A DNA stretch of 64,000 bases, taken from contig NZ_LQQA01000035.1 in NCBI RefSeq assembly GCF_002101965.1, positions 124,001 to 188,000 of the forward strand, read 5' to 3'. Numbering within the stretch: the stretch's first letter is position 1; each line of letters begins with the position of its first letter. The translations under genes were made by a program, and so were the position numbers. Below are positions 1-8,480 of this stretch, piece after piece. The notes beneath the pieces are model-generated. The model made no database searches. It saw nothing but the letters and a program-made list of their open reading frames with translations, and was not told the DNA's origin. The stretch comes from Mycolicibacterium wolinskyi. Lineage in GTDB: Bacteria > Actinomycetota > Actinomycetes > Mycobacteriales > Mycobacteriaceae.

Positions 1-1
1 C

Positions 2-91
2 GCGCACCGAGTGGTGTTCGAGGCACTGGCCGGGATGGCCGGCCGGCGGCGCGACGCCGCGCAGGAGAAGCCGGGCCCACCGGCCCGCTGA
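2..91 (+). CDS. C-terminal end of an unidentified gene (truncated by window edge)
   Basis: An open frame enters from the left edge and stops at TGA 89-91. Only about 29 residues are visible, ending in an Arg/Pro/Ala-rich tail (…GPPAR). It converges on the methyltransferase gene that ends 20 bases later on the other strand, which is the normal layout for a gene end here. The tail is too short to assign a family, and a chance open frame cannot be excluded in such GC-rich DNA. Confidence 0.35.
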   Translation, partial: AHRVVFEALAGMAGRRRDAAQEKPGPPAR

Positions 92-110
92 ACGGCCGCG
101 GCGCGATCGG

Positions 111-998
111 TCAGGACGACTTGACCAGGGTGAACTGGCAGACGTCGGTGTAGCCCTCGCGGAACAGTTCGGCACAGCCGGTCAGGTACTTCATGTACCG
201 CTCGTACATCTCTTCGGACTGCAGAGCGATCGCCTCGTCTTTGCGGTCGCGCAACGTGGCCGCCCAGATGTCGAGCGTCTGCGCGTAGTGCGGACGCAGG
301 GACTGAACCCGGTCGACCCGGAAGCCCGCGCGCCGAGCATGCTCCTCGACTTGGGCGACGTACGGAAGCTCACCGCCGGGGAAGATCTCGTCCATGATGA
401 ATTTGAAGAACCGCAGCCGGCGCATGGTCAACGCGAGGCCGCGGGCCGCGAACTCTTCGCCGCTGGGCTTGACGATGGTGTGCAGCATCATCACCCCGTC
501 GTCGGGCAGCGCGGTGTAGGCCATCCAGAAGAAATCGTCGTAGCGGTCGGCACCGAAATGCTCGAACGCGCCGATCGAAACGATCCGGTCCACGGACTCG
601 TCGAACTTCTCCCAGCCCTCCAACAGAACCCGGCGGGTCCGGTCGGTGGCGAGCTCCTCGAAGCTGCGCGCGACGTGCGCCTGCTGATTGCGGCTGAGCG
701 TCAGGCCGACGACGTTGACGTCATAGCGCTCGACCGCGCGCCGCAGTGTGGCTCCCCATCCGCAGCCGACGTCGAGCAGCGTCATCCCCGGCTGCAGCCC
801 CAGTTTGCCGAGCGACAGGTCGATCTTGGCCAACTGCGCCTCCTCCAGCGTCATGTCGGGACGCTCGAAGTAGGCACAGCTGTAGGTCTGGGTCGGATCC
901 AGAAACAGCCGGAAGAATTCGTCGGACAGGTCGTAATGGGACTGGACGTCCTCGAAGTGCGGCTCGAGAGCCACGAAATCGGTGGTTTTCTCTGGCAC
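111..998 (-). CDS. Cyclopropane-fatty-acid / mycolic acid methyltransferase family protein
   Basis: SAM-dependent methyltransferase of the CmaA/MmaA/UmaA/Cfa superfamily, acting on double bonds of long-chain lipids or mycolic acid precursors. The SAM-binding motif LLDVGCGWG lies near residue 75. It is preceded by the family signature SHYDLSDEFFRLFLDPTQTY and followed by the conserved GAFEHFG segment. About 295 residues is the usual length for the mycolate enzymes. I chose the GTG at 998 because AAAGG lies five bases upstream and family proteins begin shortly before this conserved segment; an ATG at 1058 would add 20 poorly conserved residues. The exact reaction (cis-cyclopropanation, methoxylation, or membrane cyclopropane synthase) cannot be told from sequence alone. 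Confidence 0.85.
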   Translation of the reverse strand: MPEKTTDFVALEPHFEDVQSHYDLSDEFFRLFLDPTQTYSCAYFERPDMTLEEAQLAKIDLSLGKLGLQPGMTLLDVGCGWGATLRRAVERYDVNVVGLTLSRNQQAHVARSFEELATDRTRRVLLEGWEKFDESVDRIVSIGAFEHFGADRYDDFFWMAYTALPDDGVMMLHTIVKPSGEEFAARGLALTMRRLRFFKFIMDEIFPGGELPYVAQVEEHARRAGFRVDRVQSLRPHYAQTLDIWAATLRDRKDEAIALQSEEMYERYMKYLTGCAELFREGYTDVCQFTLVKSS

Positions 999-1172
999 GG
1001 CAGCCTTTGACAGTTGAAGGTGCTTCTTTAATTGGCGTTCCCCACTACCAGGGAACATCCCCCGTCGATCGTGCAGGTCTCGGACAGTACCCCATGGACC
1101 TGAGAACGTTGAATCACCAGATTACAGGTAGGACAATCGGACGGGACGAGCATTTACATACCGGGGGTGATC

Positions 1173-1385
1173 ATGACGCAAGCCGGCGACCGCGCGTTCG
1201 ACGACGTCGTGTCCGAAGCCGACGCGGTCGAACAGCTGACCCCGGCCGGGGTCGACGAGGACGAGTACGCCACGCTCGACGCCGTTCGGGTGCGTATCTC
1301 CACCCATGCCGATGCCAGCGAAGCCGATCTCATCGAACAGGCGATGGTGGTTCCGGTCGACGACGAACTCGATTTCGACCGCTGA
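1173..1385 (+). CDS. Small acidic hypothetical protein
   Basis: A protein of about 70 residues, strongly acidic (repeated Asp/Glu runs such as DEDEY and VDDELDFD), with no membrane segment or recognised domain. The ATG at 1173 has a GGGGG tract just upstream; a GTG at 1167 is the alternative. The frame stops 16 bases before the next gene on the same strand, which has its own strong AGGAAGGA site, so the two are probably co-transcribed. The acidity and the pairing with a GerW-like protein are the only clues, and I assign no function. Confidence 0.6.
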   Translation: MTQAGDRAFDDVVSEADAVEQLTPAGVDEDEYATLDAVRVRISTHADASEADLIEQAMVVPVDDELDFDR

Positions 1386-1401
1386 CAGGAAGGACATCTA
1401 C

Positions 1402-1728
1402 ATGCGGCTGCCCGAGGCGCTCGAGGACCTGCCCGTCGATCCCGAGACGACCCGGGTATTCGGTGACCCGCACCAGACACCCGACGGGTCGACCGTCATA
1501 CCCGTGAGCAAGGTGCGCCGCCGCGCCGACGGCCGCGTCTCGGCGCGACCGCTCGGAGTCTTCGTCATACATGGCGGCAAGTCCACCTGGGTACCCGCCG
1601 TGGACACGACGCGGATCGCGTTACTGGGCGAATTCATCGGTTTGGTGGCAGCCACGCTGGCCACCGCCGCTATGGTGCGTCGGCCACCGTGGCCGGACGT
1701 GCGCGCCGTCGTCTCTCGGCGTATCTGA
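1402..1728 (+). CDS. GerW/YtfJ-like family protein
   Basis: Protein of 108 residues with the central pattern of the GerW (YtfJ, 'sporulation protein') family: a TVIPVSKV strand, then RPLGVFVIHGGKSTWVPAVD, then a hydrophobic segment (LLGEFIGLVAATLATAAMV). The start at ATG 1402 is set by the AGGAAGGA ribosome site at 1387-1394; the frame stays open further upstream but through sequence belonging to the previous gene. Mycobacteria do not sporulate in the classical sense, so the Bacillus name says little about its role here. Its last 59 bases overlap the 3' end of the convergent CcdA-like gene. Confidence 0.7.
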   Translation: MRLPEALEDLPVDPETTRVFGDPHQTPDGSTVIPVSKVRRRADGRVSARPLGVFVIHGGKSTWVPAVDTTRIALLGEFIGLVAATLATAAMVRRPPWPDVRAVVSRRI

Positions 1729-2569
1729 TCGCCAGTCGCCACGTCAGCCCAAGCACGACGAGCCCGGCCAGGATCAGCATCCACGGCCATGCCCCGTGCT
1801 GGTGAACCCAGCCGGCCACCGCGCCCTGGATGCGCCCGGCCGCGGCGATGACCGGGTCCTGCGGATTTCCGGCGGGGGTGAACAGGCGGATCTCGTAAAC
1901 GCCGTAGTAGCTGACGTACGCGCCGACCGCGACCAGTAGCACACCACTGATCCTGTTGATGTAGGGGACAATTCGGCGCATCCGGTCGACCACGACTGTG
2001 CTCGCCAACGCCGCCGCGGCCGCCAGCACGCCGACGATCAACGCGAAACCCGCGGCGTAGGCCGCGAACACCGACACTCCGCGCAGCGGCGTAGCCGATT
2101 TCAGCCCGGCACCGGTCACCGCCAGAAACGGGCCGACGGTGCACGACAATGAGGCCAGCGCATAGCCGACGCCGTACCCCAGCATCGAGCCGAGGCGTGC
2201 GGTCGGCGCCCATGATCGGTTGCGCGTCAGGGCTTTCGGGACCAGAAGCCTCAGATGCCGACCGGCCAGCAGCCAACAGCCCAGCCCGATCAGGATCAGG
2301 CCGATCACCACGGTGATGTAGGGCAGATAGCGTTGCACGGTCGAGGCGGCCGCGATCGTCAGGGCGCCGAAAGTGGCGAACACCGCCACGAAACCGGCCG
2401 CCATCGAGACCGTTGCCAGCAGCGCACGCCCCAGCGCCGCGGGCGTTCCCGTCGTGGTTTCGCCGCGCACCACCAGCGCGAGGTAGGCGGGCAGCATCGC
2501 GAATCCGCACGGATTCAGTGCGGCCACCATGCCCGCGCCGAACGCCAACCCGAGCAGATCTTGCTCCAC
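1670..2569 (-). CDS. CcdA/DsbD-type membrane thiol-disulfide carrier (Rv2877c-like)
   Basis: Polytopic membrane protein of 299 residues that carries electrons or oxidising equivalents across the membrane to an extracytoplasmic thioredoxin-like partner. The two family cysteines are visible, C21 in LNPCGFA and C143 in SLSCTVGP, each in a membrane segment, as in CcdA. About six to seven hydrophobic helices are apparent, with an extra loop and helix near the C-terminus and an Arg-rich tail. It follows the Mpt53-like gene by 7 bases, matching the M. tuberculosis pair Rv2878c-Rv2877c. Its 3' end overlaps the convergent GerW-like gene by 59 bases. Confidence 0.85.
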   Translation of the reverse strand: MEQDLLGLAFGAGMVAALNPCGFAMLPAYLALVVRGETTTGTPAALGRALLATVSMAAGFVAVFATFGALTIAAASTVQRYLPYITVVIGLILIGLGCWLLAGRHLRLLVPKALTRNRSWAPTARLGSMLGYGVGYALASLSCTVGPFLAVTGAGLKSATPLRGVSVFAAYAAGFALIVGVLAAAAALASTVVVDRMRRIVPYINRISGVLLVAVGAYVSYYGVYEIRLFTPAGNPQDPVIAAAGRIQGAVAGWVHQHGAWPWMLILAGLVVLGLTWRLAIRYAERRRRARPATVADAP

Positions 2570-2576
2570 GCCCGGA

Positions 2577-3095
2577 TCAGCCGCCGAGTGCGGCCACCCG
2601 GTCGGCCAGTTCCTGTTGCGACATCGCCGACGTCGGGTTGTTGACGAACGTCGAGGATCCGTCGGAGCGGTAGAACACGTAGGCGGGCTGCCACGGCACG
2701 TTGTACCTGGCCCAGATCGATCCGTCCGCGTCGTTCAGATTGGGAAAGCCGAGGTTGTATTTGTCGACGAAGCCCTGCATCGCGGCGACGTCGGAACGTG
2801 CGGCGATACCGACGAACGCGACCTGTGGATTTGCGGCCGCCACCCGGCTCACCGACGGCGCCTCCGCGTTGCAGAACGGGCACCACGGCGTCCAGAACCA
2901 CAGCACCGCGGGCCGGCCCGCCAAACTGGCCCCGTCGAACGGCGCACCCGACAGCGTCGTGCCGGTGAACTGCAAGCGGTCGTCGGCAACCGCGGCGGGT
3001 GCGGCCATCAGGGCCAACGCGACCGCTGTCGCGGACAACACCCCGGTGAGGCCGATCGTGAACGGTTTGCGCAGCCTCGGGAATCGCATGCTCAT
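2577..3095 (-). CDS. mpt53: Secreted thioredoxin/DsbE-like protein (Mpt53-like)
   Basis: Extracytoplasmic disulfide oxidoreductase of 172 residues. A basic N-terminus and a hydrophobic stretch ending AAPAAVADD form a signal peptide (about 38 residues). The active site WCPFC lies at residues 71-75, in the context LWFWTPWCPFCNAEAPS, and a cis-Pro loop (VPWQPAYVFY) follows. M. tuberculosis Mpt53 (DsbE, Rv2878c) is an exported oxidase of unfolded proteins with this architecture. The start ATG at 3095 follows AAAGGAGA; longer in-frame starts would prepend unlikely residues to the signal peptide. It is first in an operon with the CcdA-like membrane partner, the likely source or sink of its electrons. 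Confidence 0.88.
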   Translation of the reverse strand: MSMRFPRLRKPFTIGLTGVLSATAVALALMAAPAAVADDRLQFTGTTLSGAPFDGASLAGRPAVLWFWTPWCPFCNAEAPSVSRVAAANPQVAFVGIAARSDVAAMQGFVDKYNLGFPNLNDADGSIWARYNVPWQPAYVFYRSDGSSTFVNNPTSAMSQQELADRVAALGG

Positions 3096-3199
3096 GGCAC
3101 CATCTCCTTTGCTCAGGGCTCGGCGCGCGTGCGGTGTTCGCACTCCCCTGACACGACGTTAGGCACCGTAGGGTTCACCCGTCGCCCGTTTGCACACCT

Positions 3200-4081
3200 T
3201 CAGTTCTGGCGAGGCAGGAGTTCCTCGACGAACCGCGCCAGGAACCCGTCGCGATCAGTCGGTCCGGCCGCACGGATGACGAATTTCGTCAGTCCGGCGG
3301 CCAGGTAGGCGTCGAGTTGGCGGTGCAGTGCCGGCCAGTCCGTGGCGATGAGCTCTGCCGGGTCCACGTCGGGTCTGCGGCGGCGCACCGCCGCGACCGT
3401 ATCGGCGGGCAGCCGGCCGTCCGCGACCGCGAGGCTGATGCCGTAGTGGTCCGGTTCGACCGCGCGCCCCGCGGCCTCTGCCGCGCGCTCGATCCGCTGT
3501 CGTGCCGCGGCCGCTTCGGGCGGCGTGAGGAAGCTCCCGAGCCAGCCGTCGCCGAATCTGCCGATCCGGGTCAGTGCCGACGGTGCCGAGCCGCCCAGCC
3601 AGATGTCGAGCGGATGCGCGGGAAGCGGCTGGACATCTGCGGCGGGCACGCTGAAGAACTCGCCCTCGAACGAGACGTCGCGCTGCCGTAGGACCGCCCG
3701 CAGCAGCTGCAACGATTCGTCGAACACCGCTGCCCGACGCCCCGGTGGCACCGCGAACACCGCCCGCTCGGCGGTCAGTGCCGACTGGAGTCCGAACACC
3801 GGCAGCACGCGCTTGGGCGCGAGCGCCGCAAGGGACGCAAGCTGTTTGGCGACCAGGACGGGATGGCGTCCGGGCAGGATCGCGACCGATGTCCCGACCT
3901 TCAACCGGGTGGTGCGGGCCAGCGCGTAGGCCATGCCGATGAACGGGTCCACCGCAGGCGTGTAGACGAGTTCGGAGAACCAGACCGAGTCCACCCCGGC
4001 GCTCTCCAGCTCATCGACGATGCCACCCAACGCCTCCGGTCCCGTGTCTGCGCCGAGTCCGACGCCGAACCGGACCTTCAT
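3200..4081 (-). CDS. LLM-class (luciferase-like) oxidoreductase, probably F420-dependent
   Basis: TIM-barrel flavin/F420 oxidoreductase of 293 residues. Family features include an N-terminal barrel strand (VRFGVGLG), SVWFSELVYTPAVDPF, the loop RLKVGTSVAILPGRHPVLVAKQLASL, and a C-terminal LTKFVIRA strand. Mycobacteria carry many such enzymes, most using coenzyme F420 rather than FMN; the substrate here is not evident. It lies 105 bases upstream of the mpt53 start on the same strand, so co-transcription is possible but not required. Confidence 0.8.
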   Translation of the reverse strand: MKVRFGVGLGADTGPEALGGIVDELESAGVDSVWFSELVYTPAVDPFIGMAYALARTTRLKVGTSVAILPGRHPVLVAKQLASLAALAPKRVLPVFGLQSALTAERAVFAVPPGRRAAVFDESLQLLRAVLRQRDVSFEGEFFSVPAADVQPLPAHPLDIWLGGSAPSALTRIGRFGDGWLGSFLTPPEAAAARQRIERAAEAAGRAVEPDHYGISLAVADGRLPADTVAAVRRRRPDVDPAELIATDWPALHRQLDAYLAAGLTKFVIRAAGPTDRDGFLARFVEELLPRQN

Positions 4082-4168
4082 CGAACATCTCCTGTGCGTG
4101 CCATACCCAGTGCCAACACCGTCAGGCCGCCTCTTGTGCCCGGTCTGTCAGCGGTTCAGAGTAAGAAA

Positions 4169-4600
4169 ATGACCGAACAATGGATTGAGGGTTGCTTGGT
4201 CCAGCGGATCATGTTTCGCGACGGGCTGGTACTCAACCTGAATGACTACAACGAACTCGTCGTCGCGGTGCCGTTCGAGCTGACGTTGCCCGCGACCGAA
4301 CACGACGATTCGGAGGTGGTGTCGATCGACCCGAGAGCGTTGACCGATGAGGTTCGCCCGCTGTTCGACTTCGCAGGACAACGCTGCACCCACGCCGACT
4401 GGGACGACACGGGTGGTCTGCACCTGACGTTCTCCGACGGCCACCGCATCGACGTGCGCCCCGACGATCGCCGAACGTCATGGGAGCTCTACGGGAAACA
4501 CCACGGCTATGCGGCCTGCCTGCCGCACGGCCGGGTGCGCGTCGTGCGCCACGATCTGGACGATGCCGAAGCCGATTACGACAACCGCGAAAGCGGCTGA
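4169..4600 (+). CDS. DUF6188-type hypothetical protein
   Basis: Soluble protein of 143 residues. The pattern IEGCLVQRIMFRDGLVLNL near the N-terminus and LHLTFSDGHRIDVRPDDRRTSWELYGKHHG near the C-terminus match the small DUF6188 family of actinobacteria, whose function is unknown. The ATG at 4169 is preferred; the frame remains open for about 100 codons upstream, but that is the shadow of the LLM gene on the other strand. No signal peptide or membrane segment. The gene is 50 bases upstream of the SRPBCC gene on the same strand. Confidence 0.72.
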   Translation: MTEQWIEGCLVQRIMFRDGLVLNLNDYNELVVAVPFELTLPATEHDDSEVVSIDPRALTDEVRPLFDFAGQRCTHADWDDTGGLHLTFSDGHRIDVRPDDRRTSWELYGKHHGYAACLPHGRVRVVRHDLDDAEADYDNRESG

Positions 4601-4649
4601 CCCGCACACCACTCTGGGCGGGCACGCACATCACGAATACTGTGACCCC

Positions 4650-5111
4650 ATGCATGCCTCAGTCACGGTGTCGATAGCCGCGCCGGCCGAACGAATCTGG
4701 GATCTAGTCGCCGACGTGCGCAACACCGGCCGATTCTCGCCCGAGGTGATGGAGGCCGAATGGCTCGACGGCGCCGCGGGCCCGGCCCTCGGCGCCCGGT
4801 TCCGCGGTCATGTGAAGCGCAACGAGATCGGGCCCGTGTACTGGACGACGTGCCGGGTCACGGCCTGCGATCCGGGCCGAGAGTTCGGCTTCGCCGTGCT
4901 GCTCGGCGACAAGCCGATCAACAACTGGCACTACCGGTTCACGCAGCGGGCCGACGGCACCGACGTCACAGAATCGTTCCGGCTCAGCGAATCAGTGCCG
5001 AACCGGCTGTTCTGGGCGGTGGCCGGCCCGCTGCGCAAACGACGCAACATCCGCGACATGCGCAAGACGCTCGAACGCATCAAGGCCGTCGTGGAGTCGG
5101 ACGCGGCTTAA
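4650..5111 (+). CDS. SRPBCC (START/Bet v1-fold) family protein
   Basis: Protein of 153 residues with the opening typical of the polyketide cyclase/dehydrase-like SRPBCC fold: VSIAAPAERIWDLVADVRNTGRFSPEV, then a run of beta strands and a long C-terminal helix (MRKTLERIKAVVES). These proteins bind hydrophobic ligands in a deep cavity; many mycobacterial members are of unknown role. The ATG at 4650 gives the canonical N-terminus. Its stop overlaps the stop of the convergent secreted-protein gene by four bases. Confidence 0.78.
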   Translation: MHASVTVSIAAPAERIWDLVADVRNTGRFSPEVMEAEWLDGAAGPALGARFRGHVKRNEIGPVYWTTCRVTACDPGREFGFAVLLGDKPINNWHYRFTQRADGTDVTESFRLSESVPNRLFWAVAGPLRKRRNIRDMRKTLERIKAVVESDAA

Positions 5112-5560
5112 CGGAAGCCCACCCCGAAGATCGGGACCCAGACTCCGAAGAACCACACGCCCCACTGGCGGAAACCGTTGTCCCAGACGGGATTCAGGTT
5201 GTATCCCCAGTAGTTGATCGTCGGCGGCAACGGACCGTTCCAATGCACCGGCGGCGGTGGTCCCCAACCCCACGGTGGCGGACCCTTACGGTCGTCCCAC
5301 CAGTCGTGCCGGTTGTTGGCCCACCAGGGTCCCTTGTCGTCCCAGTGGTCGTCCTTCCAGTGGCCGCGATCGAAATCGCGACCTGGCCCGCGGTCACAGA
5401 ACGGGAAGCAATCGTCGTTGCCGTGTCCTGGCTTGAGCGGAGCCGGCGCGATCGGGCTTGCCGAAGCCACCGGTGAACCGAACGCCGTGACGCCGAATCC
5501 GAGCGCACCGACCGTCAGCGTCGCCGCCACGGCCGTGCGCAACGTCTTGCGCGTATTCAT
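5108..5560 (-). CDS. Secreted Trp/Pro/Gly-rich hypothetical protein
   Basis: Exported protein of 150 residues. A signal peptide (basic MNTRKTLR, hydrophobic core, ASASP cleavage region near residue 35) precedes a mature part very rich in Trp, Pro, Gly, Asp and His (for example GHWKDDHWDDKGPWWANN and KGPPPWGWGPPPPVHW), then a hydrophobic aromatic tail. AGGAGG sits just before the ATG. There is one cysteine pair (CFPFC) right after the signal. No known domain is evident; similar small exported proteins are common in mycobacteria and are of unknown role. Confidence 0.7.
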   Translation of the reverse strand: MNTRKTLRTAVAATLTVGALGFGVTAFGSPVASASPIAPAPLKPGHGNDDCFPFCDRGPGRDFDRGHWKDDHWDDKGPWWANNRHDWWDDRKGPPPWGWGPPPPVHWNGPLPPTINYWGYNLNPVWDNGFRQWGVWFFGVWVPIFGVGFR

Positions 5561-5729
5561 CCACTACCTCCTACTGTGGTGACCCTGGCGCCGGCCATCC
5601 CCCAATGGCACGGCGCCGCAACGTCTTGCGACACCACGCGGCGAGACGTTCACCCCGATGAGTTATCGGCAGGCAACACCGGCGCGTTACTCGCCGGCGG
5701 CTCCGGCGGTCCGGGCTAACCTGGGGCGG

Positions 5730-7184
5730 ATGGCGGACCTACGTGTCGACGAATCGACGCGACCGACACCGGTGTTCGCTGCGGCGAGCATTCTGCCGAT
5801 CGCGGCCTTGACGGCGTTAGCTCTTTGTGCCGCAGCGCTGTTGGGAACGGGTTACTGGTTCGACGAGGTGTACATGCTGGCCATCGGCCGCCATCACCTG
5901 GACTGGGGCTCGGCCGATCAGCCTCCCGTCACGCCTGCACTGGCCGCGCTGCTCGACGCGGTCGCCCCAGGTTCCGTGTTCGCCATGCGCCTGCCCGCCG
6001 TTGTGGCGACGGCGGGCGCAGTGGTGTTGGCCGGCCTGATCGCCCGCGAGCTCGGCGGCGACCGGCGCGCCCAGACGCTGACCGCCGCGGCGCAGGCCAC
6101 GGCCCTGTGGACGACGCTGACCGGGCATTGGCTGACGCCCTACACCCTCGAGCCCATGCAGTGGCTGCTCATCGTGTGGTTGCTGGTCCGTTGGATCCGG
6201 GTTCGCGACGACCGGCTTCTGCCGGCATGCGGTGTGGCGGTCGGCGTTGCGGCGATGACGAAGTTTCAAGTGGTGCTGCTGTGCGCGGTGTTACTCGTGT
6301 GCGTGGCGGTGCTCGGCCCCCGCGAGCTGCTGCGCCGTCCGGCGCTGTGGGCGGGTGCGCTCATCGCGGCCGTGATCGCGGCGCCGACACTGCTGTGGCA
6401 GCACGCGCACGGCTGGCCGCAATTGCAGATGATCACCGTTGTGGCGGGCGAAGCCGACGCCCTCTACGCCGGACGCGCCGGTATCGCGGTGCAGCTGATC
6501 GTCTACGCCGGGGTGCTCGGCATGGTTCTCGGCGGCTATGGCGCGTGGCAACTGCTGCGCGTGGCACAACTGCGCGACTACCGGTTCCTGCTCGCCACCG
6601 CCGTGTTGCTGTACGTGCTGTTCGTCGTCACGCAGGGCCGTCCGTACTACCTCGCCGGGCTGTATGCACCGCTCGCGGCCGCCGGGGCGGTCGGCCTGCA
6701 GCGCCGACGCGAGTCACGGCAGCCGCGGCGGCGTTGGCTGGGCCGGTCGGTGATCGGGCTCGCGGTGGCGACAGCGGTCGCGATCCTGGTGTTATCGGTG
6801 CAGATCACGCGCTCCGACGACGGCGAGCAGATCGCACGTCGGACGGCGCAGGCCTATCGGGCGCTGGCGGGCCATCAACGCGACCACACCGCGGTGATGG
6901 GCGAGTCCTACATCGTTGCCGCTTACCTCGACGGTTACGCGACCACGTACGGACTGCCTGCCGCCTACAGCCCGAACCGCAGCTACGGCTATTTCGATCC
7001 TCCGCCCGACTCCGTCGACTCGGTGCTCTACGTCGGTTCGGAGCCCGACGCGGTTCGTCCCTACTTCACGACTGTCCGCACTGTCGGAGCCGTCGGTGAC
7101 GACATGCACATTTACCTGCTGACCGGTAGGCAGCAACCGTGGCAGTCGATGTGGCCGCGGCTTCGGTCGTTGACCGTGTCCTGA
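5730..7184 (+). CDS. Membrane glycosyltransferase, GT39/ArnT-like (GT-C fold)
   Basis: Integral membrane protein of 484 residues with about ten or more hydrophobic segments and the GT-C hallmark in the first periplasmic loop: GYWFDEVYMLAIGRHHLDWGSADQPPVTPALAALLDA. The acidic DE here is the place of the catalytic Asp that binds the polyprenyl-phosphate sugar donor. A soluble C-terminal domain follows the last helix. It probably transfers a sugar from a lipid-phosphate donor to an envelope acceptor. The start at ATG 5730 has a TAACCT -10-like hexamer at 5717-5722, seven bases upstream, suggesting a leaderless mRNA; an ATG at 5658 is in frame but less likely. Confidence 0.8.
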   Translation: MADLRVDESTRPTPVFAAASILPIAALTALALCAAALLGTGYWFDEVYMLAIGRHHLDWGSADQPPVTPALAALLDAVAPGSVFAMRLPAVVATAGAVVLAGLIARELGGDRRAQTLTAAAQATALWTTLTGHWLTPYTLEPMQWLLIVWLLVRWIRVRDDRLLPACGVAVGVAAMTKFQVVLLCAVLLVCVAVLGPRELLRRPALWAGALIAAVIAAPTLLWQHAHGWPQLQMITVVAGEADALYAGRAGIAVQLIVYAGVLGMVLGGYGAWQLLRVAQLRDYRFLLATAVLLYVLFVVTQGRPYYLAGLYAPLAAAGAVGLQRRRESRQPRRRWLGRSVIGLAVATAVAILVLSVQITRSDDGEQIARRTAQAYRALAGHQRDHTAVMGESYIVAAYLDGYATTYGLPAAYSPNRSYGYFDPPPDSVDSVLYVGSEPDAVRPYFTTVRTVGAVGDDMHIYLLTGRQQPWQSMWPRLRSLTVS

Positions 7185-7223
7185 TCGGGCCCGGCGAATC
7201 GGATTCGCCCCTACCCTGGCGGT

Positions 7224-8480
7224 GTGGGTATCGCACCGCCGCCTGACGTGCCGCTGTCCGACATCAACCTCGGGTCATGGGACTTCTGGGCGCTGGACGA
7301 CGACATCAGGGACGGGGCGTTCACGACGCTGCGCGCCCAGGCGCCGATCTCGTTCCAACCCGCGTTCGAGCAGGTGGGCTTCCCGCAGGGAAACGGCCAC
7401 TGGGCGGTCACCCGCTACGACGACGTGTTCTACGCGAGCCGCCATCCCGAGATCTTCAGCTCCGCCGCCGGCATCACCATCGGCGACCAAACCCCGGAAC
7501 TGGCAGAGTATTTCGGGTCGATGATCGCGATGGACGATCCGCGCCACACGCGCCTGCGCAACATCGTTCGCAGCGCGTTCACGCCCAGAGTGCTTGCCCT
7601 CATCGAGGATTCCGTGCGGGACCGCGCGCGCCGGCTCGTCGCCGATATGGTGTCGCACAACCCCGACGGCCACGCCGAACTGGTGACCGAACTCGCCGGG
7701 CCCCTGCCGCTCCAGATCATCTGCGACATGATGGGAATCCCCGAGGACGACCATCAGCGGATCTTCCATTGGACCAACGTTATTCTCGGCTTCGGCGATC
7801 CGGATCTGACCACCGACTTCAACGAGTTCATCGCTGTCGCCATGGAGATCGGTGCCTATGCGACCGCGCTGGCGGATGAGCGTCGGGCGCTGCCCGCAGA
7901 CGACCTCACGACCAGCTTGGTGCAGGCCGAGGTGGAAGGCGAGCGGCTGACTTCGGCCGAGGTGGCATCGTTCTTCATCCTGCTCGTCGTGGCGGGCAAC
8001 GAGACGACGCGCAACGCCATCAGTCACGGCGTCCTCGCACTCACCCGCTACCCGGATCAGCGCGACGAATGGTGGTCGGCCTATGACGAAGTCGCGCCGA
8101 CAGCCGTCGAAGAGATTGTGCGGTGGGCCTCGCCGGTGAGCTATATGCGCCGCACCGTGACGCGGGACACCGAACTGGGCGGAGTTCCGCTTGCTGCCGG
8201 TGACAAGGTCACCCTCTGGTACGGCACGGCCAATCGCGATGAGTCGAAGTTCGCCGATCCGTGGCGGTTCGACGTGCGGCGCCATCCCAATCCGCATGTC
8301 GGATTCGGTGGCGGCGGAGCGCATTTCTGCCTCGGCGCCAATCTCGCGCGGCGGGAGATCACCGTGGCGTTCGAGGAACTGCACCGCCAACTGCCTGCGA
8401 TCGCCGTCACCGAGGAACCGGACCGGTTGCAGTCGGCATTCATTCACGGCATCAAACGGTTGCCCGTCGCCTGGCGCTAG
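7224..8480 (+). CDS. Cytochrome P450 (CYP124-like)
   Basis: Complete P450 of 418 residues. The I-helix oxygen-activation motif AGNETT is at 257-262, the K-helix ExxR is E297-R300, and the heme loop FGGGGAHFCLGANLA carries the axial ligand C369. The heme-loop wording and the C-terminus FIHGIKRLPVAW resemble the mycobacterial CYP124/125/142 group, which hydroxylates the terminal carbon of methyl-branched lipids or sterol side chains; that substrate is inferred. The GTG at 7224 lies six bases after a TACCCT -10-like hexamer at 7212-7217, so translation is probably leaderless. Its stop overlaps that of the convergent monooxygenase gene. Confidence 0.87.
   Translation: MGIAPPPDVPLSDINLGSWDFWALDDDIRDGAFTTLRAQAPISFQPAFEQVGFPQGNGHWAVTRYDDVFYASRHPEIFSSAAGITIGDQTPELAEYFGSMIAMDDPRHTRLRNIVRSAFTPRVLALIEDSVRDRARRLVADMVSHNPDGHAELVTELAGPLPLQIICDMMGIPEDDHQRIFHWTNVILGFGDPDLTTDFNEFIAVAMEIGAYATALADERRALPADDLTTSLVQAEVEGERLTSAEVASFFILLVVAGNETTRNAISHGVLALTRYPDQRDEWWSAYDEVAPTAVEEIVRWASPVSYMRRTVTRDTELGGVPLAAGDKVTLWYGTANRDESKFADPWRFDVRRHPNPHVGFGGGGAHFCLGANLARREITVAFEELHRQLPAIAVTEEPDRLQSAFIHGIKRLPVAWR

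Noticed and set aside
1037..1056. GTTCCC-N8-GGGAAC hairpin as an ECF-sigma promoter or operator
   Set aside because: No SigE/SigH -10 (CGTT) was found at the required distance on either strand. It may be a chance inverted repeat.
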